From Acidocella sp. (lineage in GTDB: Bacteria > Pseudomonadota > Alphaproteobacteria > Acetobacterales > Acetobacteraceae), in NCBI GenBank assembly GCA_027308685.1, contig DAIDEE010000021.1:1-38534 (forward strand): a DNA stretch of 38,534 nucleotides, in the 5' to 3' direction. A program made the position numbers and the translations under genes. The notes beneath the pieces were generated by a model. That model did no database searches. It worked only from the letters and a program-made list of their open reading frames with translations, and was not told where the DNA came from. This document shows positions 16,072-24,249 of the stretch, piece by piece. Each line of letters starts with the position of its first letter. The first letter of the stretch is position 1.

Positions 16072-17537
16072 TATAGTCCAACCTCCTGTTGTGCCGTTAC
16101 AATGGCGCGTTCATGCGCAACGAGCATCGCGGTTAGGCTCACATGCAAACTCTCGTTTCTGACATTTGGTAACAAGCCCTGTAATTTCCGCGTCACCCAT
16201 TTCTGACCAACGATGAGGAATGCCAAACGTTCCGGCAATGCCTCGATCGCCATGGCTTTTTCATAAAACATTCCGGTTCGCTTTGACGGCAATCCATGCA
16301 GCTGCAAAATCGCGTTGATCAGCATGCCGCACCAACGAGCCTCATCGCGGTGCAGCGTTTGCATCTGGGCTATAAGCCTCTCGTCCGTGCATTCGGCCAT
16401 GGTTCGCAGCGCCACGCGGGCACCGGCACGCTCGGCCTCCAGTAATTCATTTAAGGCCGCCAACAATTCATCTCGGCCATAAAAACCCATATAGGTTTCA
16501 TTCATCTCATGCGCAAAACATGCAGGCGAAGCAAAGGGAACTGGTTCATCGGGCCGCGCAACACCCGCCTCCAGCAAAGCCGTCGCTTCACGCACTATTT
16601 GATGCAATTTTTCACCGGCTCCCGTAATAGCGTCGATGCGTCTAACCCCGGTGCCGGCATAAAGCGCCATTGCCTCGAAATCGCCGGTCATTGAGCGCAG
16701 CGGCGAGTCCGTGCTGAATAAATAGAAGGGCCGGTCAGCCTCATGGCCAACCATCGTGCGGGCCGCGGTAAAGGGATCACCATGCTCACCTCTGGTGACA
16801 CTATTGGCAAGCACCCGCACCTTGGCGCCCATCGGCCAATTGATGTGAAATACGTCGGTCAGCAGCGTATCGCCGCATTTTGCCGCGACCAGGCGCTCCT
16901 TGTGATAATTATGGGCAAAGGATTCATGGGTGGCTATCATCGCAGTTCCCACAACGCCACCCTGCGCCCCCAGCGCCAACATCGTCGCCAGATCGGCGCC
17001 ACTGGCAATACCGCCTGCCGCCAGCGCAGGAATATCAACGGCGGCCACAATATCCGACAGCAGCACATCAATGGAGACATCGCCCCGCACATGGCCACCC
17101 GCTTCACAGCCTTGCGCGATCAACGCATTAGCCCCCGCCGCTTGCGCCGCCAACGCTTCCGTTACCGAGCCAACTTGGCACACAACGATCATGCCTGCTT
17201 CACGCAGCCTTTGCACCAAAGGCGCTGACAAATCCCAGAACAAGCCGATGACCGGAACTTTCAGCTCAATACAAGTGGCAATTTGCGCTTCCAGCAACGT
17301 GTCTTCGGTTGCGGCTGGAATCAGATTCACGCCAAATGGCAAGTTGGTATGTTGGCGCACCTGCTCCACTTCGGCGCGAATCAGTGCAACTGGCTCCCGC
17401 ACCATTCCCAAAAACCCAAAGCCTCCGGCCTCGGTAACGGCAATCACAAGTTCCGCCCGCGATACGCCCCCCATGCCAGCCAGCACCACGGGATAGGTGC
17501 AGCCCAGTAAATCGCAAATCGGGGTATGAAGAAGCAT
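16071..17537 (-). CDS. Nitronate monooxygenase fused to a ferritin-like (DUF6306-type) domain
   Basis: The protein has 488 residues. About 1-330 form a 2-nitropropane-dioxygenase TIM barrel with FMN motifs: PVVLAGMGGVSRAELV near 15, QGCEAGGHVRGD near 142 with the catalytic-type histidine, and ALAAGGIASGADLATMLALGA near 170. About 347-488 are helical, with acidic and histidine pairs (ELLEAERAGAR, LHRDEARWCGML, VAHERAI), resembling the ferritin-like DUF6306 domain. The family oxidises alkyl nitronates and releases nitrite. In this operon a role in removing nitro or nitronate products of NO stress is inferred. A fused form of these domains is notable. Confidence 0.85.
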   Translation of the reverse strand: MLLHTPICDLLGCTYPVVLAGMGGVSRAELVIAVTEAGGFGFLGMVREPVALIRAEVEQVRQHTNLPFGVNLIPAATEDTLLEAQIATCIELKVPVIGLFWDLSAPLVQRLREAGMIVVCQVGSVTEALAAQAAGANALIAQGCEAGGHVRGDVSIDVLLSDIVAAVDIPALAAGGIASGADLATMLALGAQGGVVGTAMIATHESFAHNYHKERLVAAKCGDTLLTDVFHINWPMGAKVRVLANSVTRGEHGDPFTAARTMVGHEADRPFYLFSTDSPLRSMTGDFEAMALYAGTGVRRIDAITGAGEKLHQIVREATALLEAGVARPDEPVPFASPACFAHEMNETYMGFYGRDELLAALNELLEAERAGARVALRTMAECTDERLIAQMQTLHRDEARWCGMLINAILQLHGLPSKRTGMFYEKAMAIEALPERLAFLIVGQKWVTRKLQGLLPNVRNESLHVSLTAMLVAHERAIVTAQQEVGL

Positions 17538-17554
17538 CGTCAGTATCCTTGAAT

Positions 17555-17989
17555 TTAAACGCCCACCCCTAGCCGGCGGCGCAGGGCGCGGCTATTCGGG
17601 CCGGCGATGTCGGACAGATTGTAGCGGTCCAGCACTGCCAACATCGCCTTCTGCACTTCATCCATAATTTTTTGCAGCCGGCAGATTCCCGAAATCGCGC
17701 AGGACTCGCCCTCCTGACATTCAACCAAGGCAAGCGTCGGTTCGGTGGCGCGGACCACCATGCCAAGGCCAATGGCCTCAGCAGGGCGTGCCAAACGCAT
17801 CCCGCCGTTACGGCCACGAATAGTTTCAATCAGCCCGGCCTGGCCCAGGTGATGCACCACTTTCACCATATGGTTTTCCGAGATTTGATAGGCACCGGCG
17901 ATCTCGGCAATCGAGGCCAGTTCATCGGGCCGCAATGCGAGGTAGATCAAGGTACGCAGGCCGTAATCGGTAAAGCGGGTCAGATGCAT
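17555..17989 (-). CDS. nsrR: NO-sensing Rrf2 regulator NsrR
   Basis: The 144-aa protein matches NsrR along its length: MHLTRFTDYGLRTLIYLA, SENHMVKVVHHLGQAGLI, IRGRNGGMRLARPAEAI. Cysteines C91, C97 and C103 lie in CQEGESC and the following GICRL. The C-x5-C-x5-C pattern is that of the NO-labile Fe-S ligand set. It lies between the Hcp-reductase-like gene (36 bp) and the nitronate monooxygenase (17 bp), so it is transcribed from the hcp promoter and probably regulates itself. It is the most likely reader of the ATATCG-type palindromes, although the known NsrR motif of gammaproteobacteria is different. Confidence 0.92.
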   Translation of the reverse strand: MHLTRFTDYGLRTLIYLALRPDELASIAEIAGAYQISENHMVKVVHHLGQAGLIETIRGRNGGMRLARPAEAIGLGMVVRATEPTLALVECQEGESCAISGICRLQKIMDEVQKAMLAVLDRYNLSDIAGPNSRALRRRLGVGV

Positions 17990-18025
17990 GAATGTTCATA
18001 ACCCTCTCTGCTGGTGCTCTCAACT

Positions 18026-19042
18026 TTACAGCACGCGCTCGGCGATGATGCGCTCGGGGGGGATGTTGCGCTCATGCGCCACCGCCAATACCGCCTCCAA
18101 CAACCTTGGCGGCCCGCAAACATAGACATCGGGGGTTTGCGTACTGGTTTCGAGATACTGAACAAACGCATCCGCCGCCGTGCCGGTAAAGCCGGTCCAC
18201 GCCGCCTCGGGTCGCCAGACGGCGAGGGTCACGCCCAACTGCGGCAGGGCAGAGCGCAGGGAGTCGATGTCACCGGCAGCGAATAACTCCTCCTCCCGGT
18301 TGGCGCCGAAGATCAAATGAGTGGGCTGGGTGTCTTGGAAATCAGCCAGATGCCGCAGCATCGAGAGCACCGGCGCGAAGCCGCAACCGCCGCCGATCAG
18401 GCAGCGCGGCCGCATGCTGGCGTCATCGAGCACAAATTGCCCCAGCGGCCCCCGTGTAATCAGCATATCGCCGATCTTTGCCTGCTCAGCCAGATAGGTT
18501 GAGAACGCGCCGTTCTTTTGCAGGCGGATCAGGAATTCAAAGCGGCCATCCCAGTTTGGCAAATTAGCCATGGAATAGGCCCGCCGGATATTGGTGCCGG
18601 GAATCGCCAGTTCCATATATTGCCCCGGCACAAAATCCGCCGCCTGTCCGAAGCTTTCATGCGGGGTATAGCGCAATGTGACGGCCATGGCCCCGGCTCC
18701 AGCGGGAGCCAGATTTTCAATCACGGCCTCGCGGCTGATAATTTCATGGCGTTGAATATCGGCTTGCGGATACGGCAATTGAACGGTCAGATCACTGCGC
18801 GGCTCGCACCGGCACAGCAGCACGCCCGCTTGGTCCGCATCGCTCAGCGCGTCCTTGCTAAAGCTGCCCATCTCGTACGCGCCTTCGGCAACATAGGCAT
18901 GGCAAAGGCCGCAACTGCCCTCACGGCACATGGACGGCAAAAATAGTCCGGCGGCGGCAGCGGCATCCAGAATATTTTCATCCTGGGCACAGGCAAATTC
19001 CAAATGGGCACCGTCGCGGGTCAGCAGCGTAATCTCAGGCAT
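18026..19042 (-). CDS. Ferredoxin-FAD-NAD(P)H oxidoreductase, probable Hcp reductase
   Basis: The 338-aa protein has an N-terminal plant-type [2Fe-2S] domain with C39, C44, C47 and C77 (CREGSCGLC, then LCRC). It continues with an FAD domain (PGQYMELAIPGTNIRRAYSMAN) and an NAD-binding domain (CLIGGGCGFAPVLSMLRH; DVYVCGPPRLLEAV). This order, ferredoxin first, is that of MmoC/BenC-type reductases; E. coli Hcr carries its ferredoxin at the C-terminus. Its position after hcp makes it the likely electron donor to Hcp. A GTG at 19048 is an alternative start. It follows hcp by about 70 bp containing a strong hairpin. Confidence 0.88.
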   Translation of the reverse strand: MPEITLLTRDGAHLEFACAQDENILDAAAAAGLFLPSMCREGSCGLCHAYVAEGAYEMGSFSKDALSDADQAGVLLCRCEPRSDLTVQLPYPQADIQRHEIISREAVIENLAPAGAGAMAVTLRYTPHESFGQAADFVPGQYMELAIPGTNIRRAYSMANLPNWDGRFEFLIRLQKNGAFSTYLAEQAKIGDMLITRGPLGQFVLDDASMRPRCLIGGGCGFAPVLSMLRHLADFQDTQPTHLIFGANREEELFAAGDIDSLRSALPQLGVTLAVWRPEAAWTGFTGTAADAFVQYLETSTQTPDVYVCGPPRLLEAVLAVAHERNIPPERIIAERVL

Positions 19043-19076
19043 GGGCACTAAACTCTCTCAAGGAATGACAATGGAA

Positions 19077-19106
19077 GCAGACCGGGGGATTTTGCCCCCG
19101 GTCTGC
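19077..19106 (-). terminator. Strong hairpin between hcp and its reductase gene
   Basis: GCAGACCGGGGG, a 6-base loop, CCCCCGGTCTGC: a perfect 12-bp stem starting 7 bases after the hcp stop. No T-run follows on the minus strand, so it may attenuate downstream expression or protect the hcp message 3' end and need not terminate fully. Confidence 0.5.
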
Positions 19107-19112
19107 GCCGGT

Positions 19113-20780
19113 TCAGGCGGCCTTGCGGTTCAATGCGGCGGTGATATCAGCCTCCGCCGTGGTGATAGGTTGGATGCCAAAGCGGCTAACCAGAATGTCG
19201 ATCAAAGTCGGGGTGAGGAACGCCGGCAAGGTCGGCCCCAGCCGGACATTGCGCACGCCCAAAGCCAGCAACGTGAGGAACACCGCCGCGGCTTTCTGCT
19301 CGAACCACGACACCACCAGCGACAGCGGCAGATCATTCACCCCGCAATCAAATGCCTTGGCCAGTGCCTGAGCCACGACCAGGGCCGAGTAGCTGTCGTT
19401 GCATTGGCCCATATCCAGCAAACGCGGGATGCCGCCGATGTCGCCGAAATCTTCCTTGTTGAAGCGGTATTTGCCGCAGCCAAGCGTCAGCAGCACCGTA
19501 TCCTTCGGGGCGGCCTCGGCGAACTCGGTATAGTAATTACGCCCTGGTGCCGCGCCATCGCACCCGCCGATCAGGAAGAAATGCTTGATAGCGCCGGATT
19601 TGACAGCATCGATCACGGTCCCCGCCACGCCCAGCACGGCATCGCGGCCAAAGCCCACCGTGATGGTTTTTTCAGGCTCGGTGACGCTGAAGCCCGGCTG
19701 CGCCAAGGCCGCCTGTACCACCTGACTGAAATCACCGTTGCCAATGTGACGAATCCCCGGCCAGCCCACCGGACCCGCCGTGAAAATGCGGTTGCGATAG
19801 AGCGCCTGCGGTTCCACCAGGCAGTTTGAGGTCATCACGATCGCGCCCGGGAAAGCCGCAAATTCCTGCTGCTGATTCTGCCAGGCGCCACCGTAATTTC
19901 CCACCAGATGCGCATAAGCCCGCAGCTTTGGGTAACTATGGGCGGGCAACACCTCACCATGCGTATAAACATTAATGCCGGTGCCTTTGGTCGCTTCCAG
20001 GACGCCTTCAAGGTCGCGCATGTCATGGCCGGAGACCAGAATAGCCTTGCCGGCTACCGGTGTAATCCGCACCGCCACCGGCGATGGTGTGCCATAGGTG
20101 CCGGTATTGGCGGCATCCAGAGCTTCCATGACGGTGAAATTCACCCGGCCAAGTGCTAAGGATTCTTCCAACAATTCTTCGAGATCAACCGGCTCGCTGG
20201 CGAGAAAATCGAGCGCATGGGCAATGCCAACCGCAATCGCCTCGCGGGTTTCGCCCAGTACTTCGGCATGGTGAGCATAGGCGGCCACACCTTTCAGCCC
20301 GTACAGCACCAGTGCCCGCAATCCAATGACATCGGCCCCCACAACATCCAGCCCGGCGCGCACGCTGGCGATATTGGCCTGGGCCAGCAGGCCGGTTGGG
20401 TCGGTGGCGGGAATGAAACTGGCCGGACCGTGCAGCACATCCGGCGTCTGACCGGCGGCCTTCGCGACGGCTTCATAGGCACCGCGCAGGCGGTCCCGGA
20501 TGCGGGCGGCCTCGGCGATCATCTCCACAAAGCGGGCGCGATTGAAATTCACATTGGTCAGGGTGGTGAACAGCGCATACAGAATGAAGCTGTCAGCCTG
20601 GGCGTCCGGCTGGCCCAAGGCGTGCAACCGGGCGGAATATTGGCCCAGCCCTTTGAGCTGATAGATCAGCACATCCTGCAAGTCAGCCGTCACCTCATCC
20701 TTACCGCAAACCCCTTTGGCAGTGGCGCACCCTGCGCCGGTATCTGTTTTTGTCGTTTGTTCACATTGAAAGCAAAACAT
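19113..20780 (-). CDS. hcp: Hybrid cluster protein (hydroxylamine/NO reductase)
   Basis: The 555-aa protein is complete. The N-terminal motif C3, C6, C18, C25 (C-x2-C-x11-C-x6-C) is the class II form found in facultative bacteria. The hybrid-cluster ligands are in [50 protein letters not shown] and [11 protein letters not shown]. Hcp reduces NO and hydroxylamine in the cytoplasm, and in E. coli acts as a high-affinity NO reductase. It is the first gene of the operon, with an FNR/DNR box and an ATATCT half-site upstream. Confidence 0.96.
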   Translation of the reverse strand: MFCFQCEQTTKTDTGAGCATAKGVCGKDEVTADLQDVLIYQLKGLGQYSARLHALGQPDAQADSFILYALFTTLTNVNFNRARFVEMIAEAARIRDRLRGAYEAVAKAAGQTPDVLHGPASFIPATDPTGLLAQANIASVRAGLDVVGADVIGLRALVLYGLKGVAAYAHHAEVLGETREAIAVGIAHALDFLASEPVDLEELLEESLALGRVNFTVMEALDAANTGTYGTPSPVAVRITPVAGKAILVSGHDMRDLEGVLEATKGTGINVYTHGEVLPAHSYPKLRAYAHLVGNYGGAWQNQQQEFAAFPGAIVMTSNCLVEPQALYRNRIFTAGPVGWPGIRHIGNGDFSQVVQAALAQPGFSVTEPEKTITVGFGRDAVLGVAGTVIDAVKSGAIKHFFLIGGCDGAAPGRNYYTEFAEAAPKDTVLLTLGCGKYRFNKEDFGDIGGIPRLLDMGQCNDSYSALVVAQALAKAFDCGVNDLPLSLVVSWFEQKAAAVFLTLLALGVRNVRLGPTLPAFLTPTLIDILVSRFGIQPITTAEADITAALNRKAA

Positions 20781-20856
20781 GAGCCACCTGTCTCCCGAAT
20801 ACGGTCTCTCCTCGCGCCGGGAAGATCATCAACCAGGCCATCAAAGGTGTATTTTC

Positions 20857-20870
20857 AATATATCTTATGT
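20857..20870 (-). promoter_or_regulatory. ATATCT half-site over the hcp -10 region
   Basis: ATATATCTTAT at 20858-20868 equals one arm of the ATATCG palindrome, but the other arm (TTTGAC) is degenerate. On the minus strand it overlaps a TATATT hexamer at 20862-20857, about 30 bp downstream of the FNR-box centre, the same relation as at narK. Confidence 0.5.
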
Positions 20871-20882
20871 TTTGACGCTGCT

Positions 20883-20896
20883 TTGATTTAAGTCAA
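20883..20896. promoter_or_regulatory. FNR/DNR box upstream of hcp
   Basis: TTGAT-TTAA-GTCAA differs from the perfect TTGAT-N4-ATCAA palindrome at one base. It is centred about 109 bp from the hcp ATG and about 30 bp upstream of the TATATT -10 candidate, consistent with a class II activator position. Confidence 0.75.
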
Positions 20897-20938
20897 ACGC
20901 CCGATTAGGCGGAACCTAGGGCCTGAGTTTGCAGAGAT

Positions 20939-20958
20939 ATATCTTATTGCGATATAGC
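20939..20958. promoter_or_regulatory. Candidate operator (ATATCT-N5-CGATAT) upstream of the HPP gene
   Basis: TATATCT at 20940-20946, spacer TATTG, CGATATA at 20952-20958: arms pair at 6 of 7 positions. It lies 30-48 bp upstream of the HPP ATG, a position compatible with blocking its promoter. Third member of the motif family. Confidence 0.65.
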
Positions 20959-20987
20959 CAGCGTCCCACTTTCCGGAAACGCGCCGT

Positions 20988-22160
20988 ATGAAAATCACCG
21001 TCAAATCACCCGCGGGGATCAGAGCCAGCCTGTTGCGAAAGCCTCGGTCCGTTTCAGCTAAACCCTCCCCTTTCCAGCCAAGCCCCTCTGGGCGCGTGAG
21101 ATTTTTTGCGCCTGTTTTATCGGGTGCGACATTGCTCGACCGGCTAATTGCATGTGGCGGGGCACTTATCGGTATCGGCCTGACGGGATATTTATGTTCC
21201 CTCATCGAATTTCATAATGCCGGTATCAATTTACCACTTCTGGTGGCACCAGTCGGGGCCTCTGCAGTACTTTTGTTTGCCGTGCCCGCCAGCCCCCTCG
21301 CGCAACCTTGGTCGATCATCGGCGGCAACATCATTTCCGCCCTTGTGGGTGTGTCGGTGGGCCGGATCATTCACGACCCAACAACCGCGGCAGCTCTCGC
21401 TGTCGCGCTCGCCATCGGCGCCATGTCGCTCGCGCGATGCCTGCATCCACCTGGGGGAGCCGCAGCCCTTACCGCAGTTTTGGGTGGGCCAGCCATCACG
21501 TCCGCCGGCTTCACATTTGCATTTGTTCCAATGGGGCTGAACTGCTTTGTGCTGGTTGGCCTGGGCTGGCTATTTCACAAACTATCTCGGCACTCCTACC
21601 CGCACAAACCAAGCGTCATCGCCGTCAATACCCATGGCACGCGCGATCGTCCTGCGCCGATCCGGGTCGGGTTTCAAGCTGAAGATATTTCAGGTGCATT
21701 AGCGGATTTTGGAGAAACCTACGATATTAATCCAGATGATCTCGACCACCTACTGCGACGCATTGAGATGCGGGCCTTCGAGCGGACCCATAACAATCTA
21801 ATATGCGCCGACATCATGTCGCGGGATGTCATCCATGTTGATAAAAATACAAAATCACAAACAGCGAGGTCGCTGCTACTGGATCACGATGTACGTACGT
21901 TGCCGGTCATCGATGATCACCGGAGGGTTATTGGTATTATTGGGTTGCGTGAATTATCGCGCCTGGGTGAAATGGTGTCTGATTTAATAGCGGATGCTGA
22001 AGTTACGCTACCGGATCAGCCCGCCTTCAATCTTGTGGCACCGCTTACGAATGGCCGGAACCACGCCGTTATCGTGGTGGACCAAAACCACCGCTTGCTG
22101 GGCATTGTCACTCAGACAGATCTTCTGGCTGCTCTGGCCATCTCACCTAGACCGAGATAA
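20988..22160 (+). CDS. HPP-family membrane protein with C-terminal CBS pair, candidate nitrite transporter
   Basis: The product has 390 residues. After a basic N-terminus of about 40, four to five hydrophobic helices (about 45-195) form the HPP domain, including the signature RCLHPPGGAAALTAVLGG. A linker (about 200-265) leads to two CBS motifs (ICADIMSRDVIHVD...LPVIDDHRRVIGIIG and NHAVIVVDQNHRLLGIVTQTDLLAAL). HPP proteins of cyanobacteria and Arabidopsis chloroplasts have reported nitrite transport activity, so a nitrite role fits this context. CBS pairs usually bind nucleotides and gate the membrane part. Divergent from hcp across 207 bp and preceded by an ATATCG-type site. Confidence 0.88.
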   Translation: MKITVKSPAGIRASLLRKPRSVSAKPSPFQPSPSGRVRFFAPVLSGATLLDRLIACGGALIGIGLTGYLCSLIEFHNAGINLPLLVAPVGASAVLLFAVPASPLAQPWSIIGGNIISALVGVSVGRIIHDPTTAAALAVALAIGAMSLARCLHPPGGAAALTAVLGGPAITSAGFTFAFVPMGLNCFVLVGLGWLFHKLSRHSYPHKPSVIAVNTHGTRDRPAPIRVGFQAEDISGALADFGETYDINPDDLDHLLRRIEMRAFERTHNNLICADIMSRDVIHVDKNTKSQTARSLLLDHDVRTLPVIDDHRRVIGIIGLRELSRLGEMVSDLIADAEVTLPDQPAFNLVAPLTNGRNHAVIVVDQNHRLLGIVTQTDLLAALAISPRPR

Positions 22161-22332
22161 TTCTCACAGCTTGATCTCTATTTTCATTCGGTTTTTTGGC
22201 TGGCCGCTTCAACTTTAGTCCCGTCGGCTAGGGCCATTGCTGAGCGATCGGCCTACAAACCCGACTAAAACTATCTCCTGACTATAGTGATTACCAAGAC
22301 CGTGGAACGCTTGCCGATATAGTTTGACTTGA

Positions 22333-22353
22333 ATATATCGTAATACGATATAT
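22333..22353. promoter_or_regulatory. Candidate operator ATATATCG-N5-CGATATAT upstream of ClC
   Basis: The best copy of the motif in the window has perfect 8-bp arms around TAATA. An extra CGATATA at 22315-22321 forms a further inverted repeat with the left arm. It sits between a TTGACT (22324-22329) and a TATAAT (22351-22356), about 40-60 bp upstream of the start codon. Confidence 0.75.
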
Positions 22354-22392
22354 AATAAACAAGAATTTATCAAGCAATACTTGGCGGCAAAA

Positions 22393-24249
22393 ATGGCAGA
22401 AACCGAAAAGCACGATAAAATTTCAGATAAACTGGGAGATTTTACGACCGACCATCGTGTCGCGATAATCTCGTTAATGGGGCTTGTCGCGGGTACCGGC
22501 GGGGTTGCGGCGGGCTGGGTTCTGCTCCGCCTCATCTCCATCGTAAACAATCTGGCCTATTACGGTGCCTGGTCCACGCAAATCCGGCCCGCAGGCGGAG
22601 CTGTCGAGCCAAATGGGCATCTGGCTTTATGGACGGTGTTTATTCCGATGCTGGGAGCCCTGATCATCGGTTTAATGGCACGTTATGGCACAGAGAAAAT
22701 TCGGGGGCATGGTATCCCTGAGGCGCTGGAAGCGATTATTCTGGGCAATTCCCGCCTCAATCTCAAAACTGCAATTCTAAAACCCATATCCTCGGCGATT
22801 TCAATTGGTACCGGCGGTCCCTTCGGCGCGGAAGGGCCGATCATCATGACCGGCGGCGCAATCGGCTCCCTTTTCGCGCAATTTTTCGAGCTGACCGACA
22901 TGGAGCGCAAAACGCTACTGGTCGCTGGAGCCTGCGCTGGTATGACCGCTGTGTTTGGCACGCCTGTGGCGGCGATCCTTCTAGCGGTTGAGCTTTTGCT
23001 GTTTGAACTCAAACCCCGCAGCTTCTTGCCGGTTGTCGTCGCCTGCATCACGGCGGCAGTTGAACGGCGATATTTGTTGTCACCCCAACCGTTGTTTCCT
23101 TACACGGGTGGCGTGATCATTGACCCCCTGCATGCCGTGGGCTGGGCCGGGCTTGGCTTAATTGCGGGCATCGGGTCTGCGCTGCTGACCCTGCTGGTTT
23201 ATGCCGCGGAGGACGGGTTCGCGAAACTGCGTATCCACTGGATGTGGTGGCCGGTATTGGGCGGTGCCGCCGTCGGTGTCGGTGGTTTGATCGACCCGCG
23301 TGCACTAGGCGTAGGTTATCCAAATATCGCACACATGCTGTCCGGCGGTCTCGCTGGCGCGTCAGCGATGCGGCTGATGATGGTGAAGGGGGTAATTTGG
23401 GCCGTTGCACTTGGTTCGGGAACGTCAGGAGGTGTTTTGGCCCCGCTGTTGATGATCGGTGGCGGACTGGGCGCCGTTCTGGCGCCATTTTTGCCTGCCG
23501 CTGACCCTGGCTTTTGGGCAGTTCTCGGAATGTCGGCCATGATGGGCGGCACTATGCGGGCACCATTAACTGCCGGCTTGTTCGCGGTTGAACTCACCGG
23601 GAACCACGTAATTCTGCTGCCAGTCATCACGGCTTGCGCGGCGAGTTACGCCATTACAGTGTTGTTCATGAAGCGCTCGATTCTAACAGAAAAGCTGGCA
23701 CGGCGAGGCCATCATCTAACGCGGGAATACAGTGTCGATTTAGCAGCGCTGGCGCGAGTACAGGATATTATGACCACGGAAGTGGAGACGTTGAACGCGG
23801 ATTTAACAATTGGTGACACCATAGATTTTTTTCTTATGCCAACTCACAGGCATCGCGCGTATCCCGTCATCGACGGCCAAGGGCAGTTTATCGGGCTGGT
23901 TTCACGCAGTGGTATCCTCGAATGGATTGGTACGAATTTGTCCCGTAAGGGATCTCTTCATGAAGCACTGAAAGATCGTGCGACAGTTATCGCCCGCCCA
24001 GGCGAGACGGTCTCAACGGTAGCTGTCCGGATGCTCGCCAGAGAATCTGCGCGAATACCTGTGGTCGATGCTGCGACCAAGAAATTACTTGGAATCATCT
24101 CGAGGGCGGATGTCATGAAGCTCCGATGGCGCGAATTCGAGGCTGAGACCATACGAACATCACATATTTTTCCTCGAAAAAACCGGCGGCCCACAGCCGC
24201 GGATTTACCGCCCACTTCGGTGTCGGCGGCTGAAAGCGCAAGGCCATGA
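22393..24249 (+). CDS. ClC-family anion channel/antiporter with C-terminal CBS domains
   Basis: The 618-aa protein has the ClC core with all three filter motifs: GHGIPEALEAI, GTGGPFGAEGP with the gating glutamate, and GTSGGVLAP. A CBS pair follows at about residues 455-575 (VQDIMTTEVETLN, then RIPVVDAATKKLLGIISRADVMKL). The residue that is serine in chloride-selective and proline in plant nitrate-selective ClCs is histidine here, a variant common in CBS-containing bacterial members, so the anion cannot be read off. Context suggests nitrate, nitrite or chloride exchange coupled to pH control. ATG at 22393 preferred over TTG at 22381. Stop overlaps the next gene. Confidence 0.92.
   Translation: MAETEKHDKISDKLGDFTTDHRVAIISLMGLVAGTGGVAAGWVLLRLISIVNNLAYYGAWSTQIRPAGGAVEPNGHLALWTVFIPMLGALIIGLMARYGTEKIRGHGIPEALEAIILGNSRLNLKTAILKPISSAISIGTGGPFGAEGPIIMTGGAIGSLFAQFFELTDMERKTLLVAGACAGMTAVFGTPVAAILLAVELLLFELKPRSFLPVVVACITAAVERRYLLSPQPLFPYTGGVIIDPLHAVGWAGLGLIAGIGSALLTLLVYAAEDGFAKLRIHWMWWPVLGGAAVGVGGLIDPRALGVGYPNIAHMLSGGLAGASAMRLMMVKGVIWAVALGSGTSGGVLAPLLMIGGGLGAVLAPFLPAADPGFWAVLGMSAMMGGTMRAPLTAGLFAVELTGNHVILLPVITACAASYAITVLFMKRSILTEKLARRGHHLTREYSVDLAALARVQDIMTTEVETLNADLTIGDTIDFFLMPTHRHRAYPVIDGQGQFIGLVSRSGILEWIGTNLSRKGSLHEALKDRATVIARPGETVSTVAVRMLARESARIPVVDAATKKLLGIISRADVMKLRWREFEAETIRTSHIFPRKNRRPTAADLPPTSVSAAESARP

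Noticed and set aside
16930-17496. 188-aa plus-strand frame opposite the nitronate monooxygenase
   Set aside because: Thr/Ser/Pro/Ala-rich shadow; no motif and no ribosome-binding site.
18930-19829. Long plus-strand frame (299 aa) opposite hcp and its reductase gene
   Set aside because: Low-complexity, His/Gln/Arg-rich product antisense to two clearly real genes; a codon-bias shadow.
5671-20780. A complete denitrification pathway
   Set aside because: No nirK, nirS, nor or nos genes are visible; only nitrate reduction, NO defence and assimilation to ammonium.
22215-22550. Minus-strand frame across the ClC promoter
   Set aside because: Overlaps the operator and the ClC start, and the product shows no recognisable domain.
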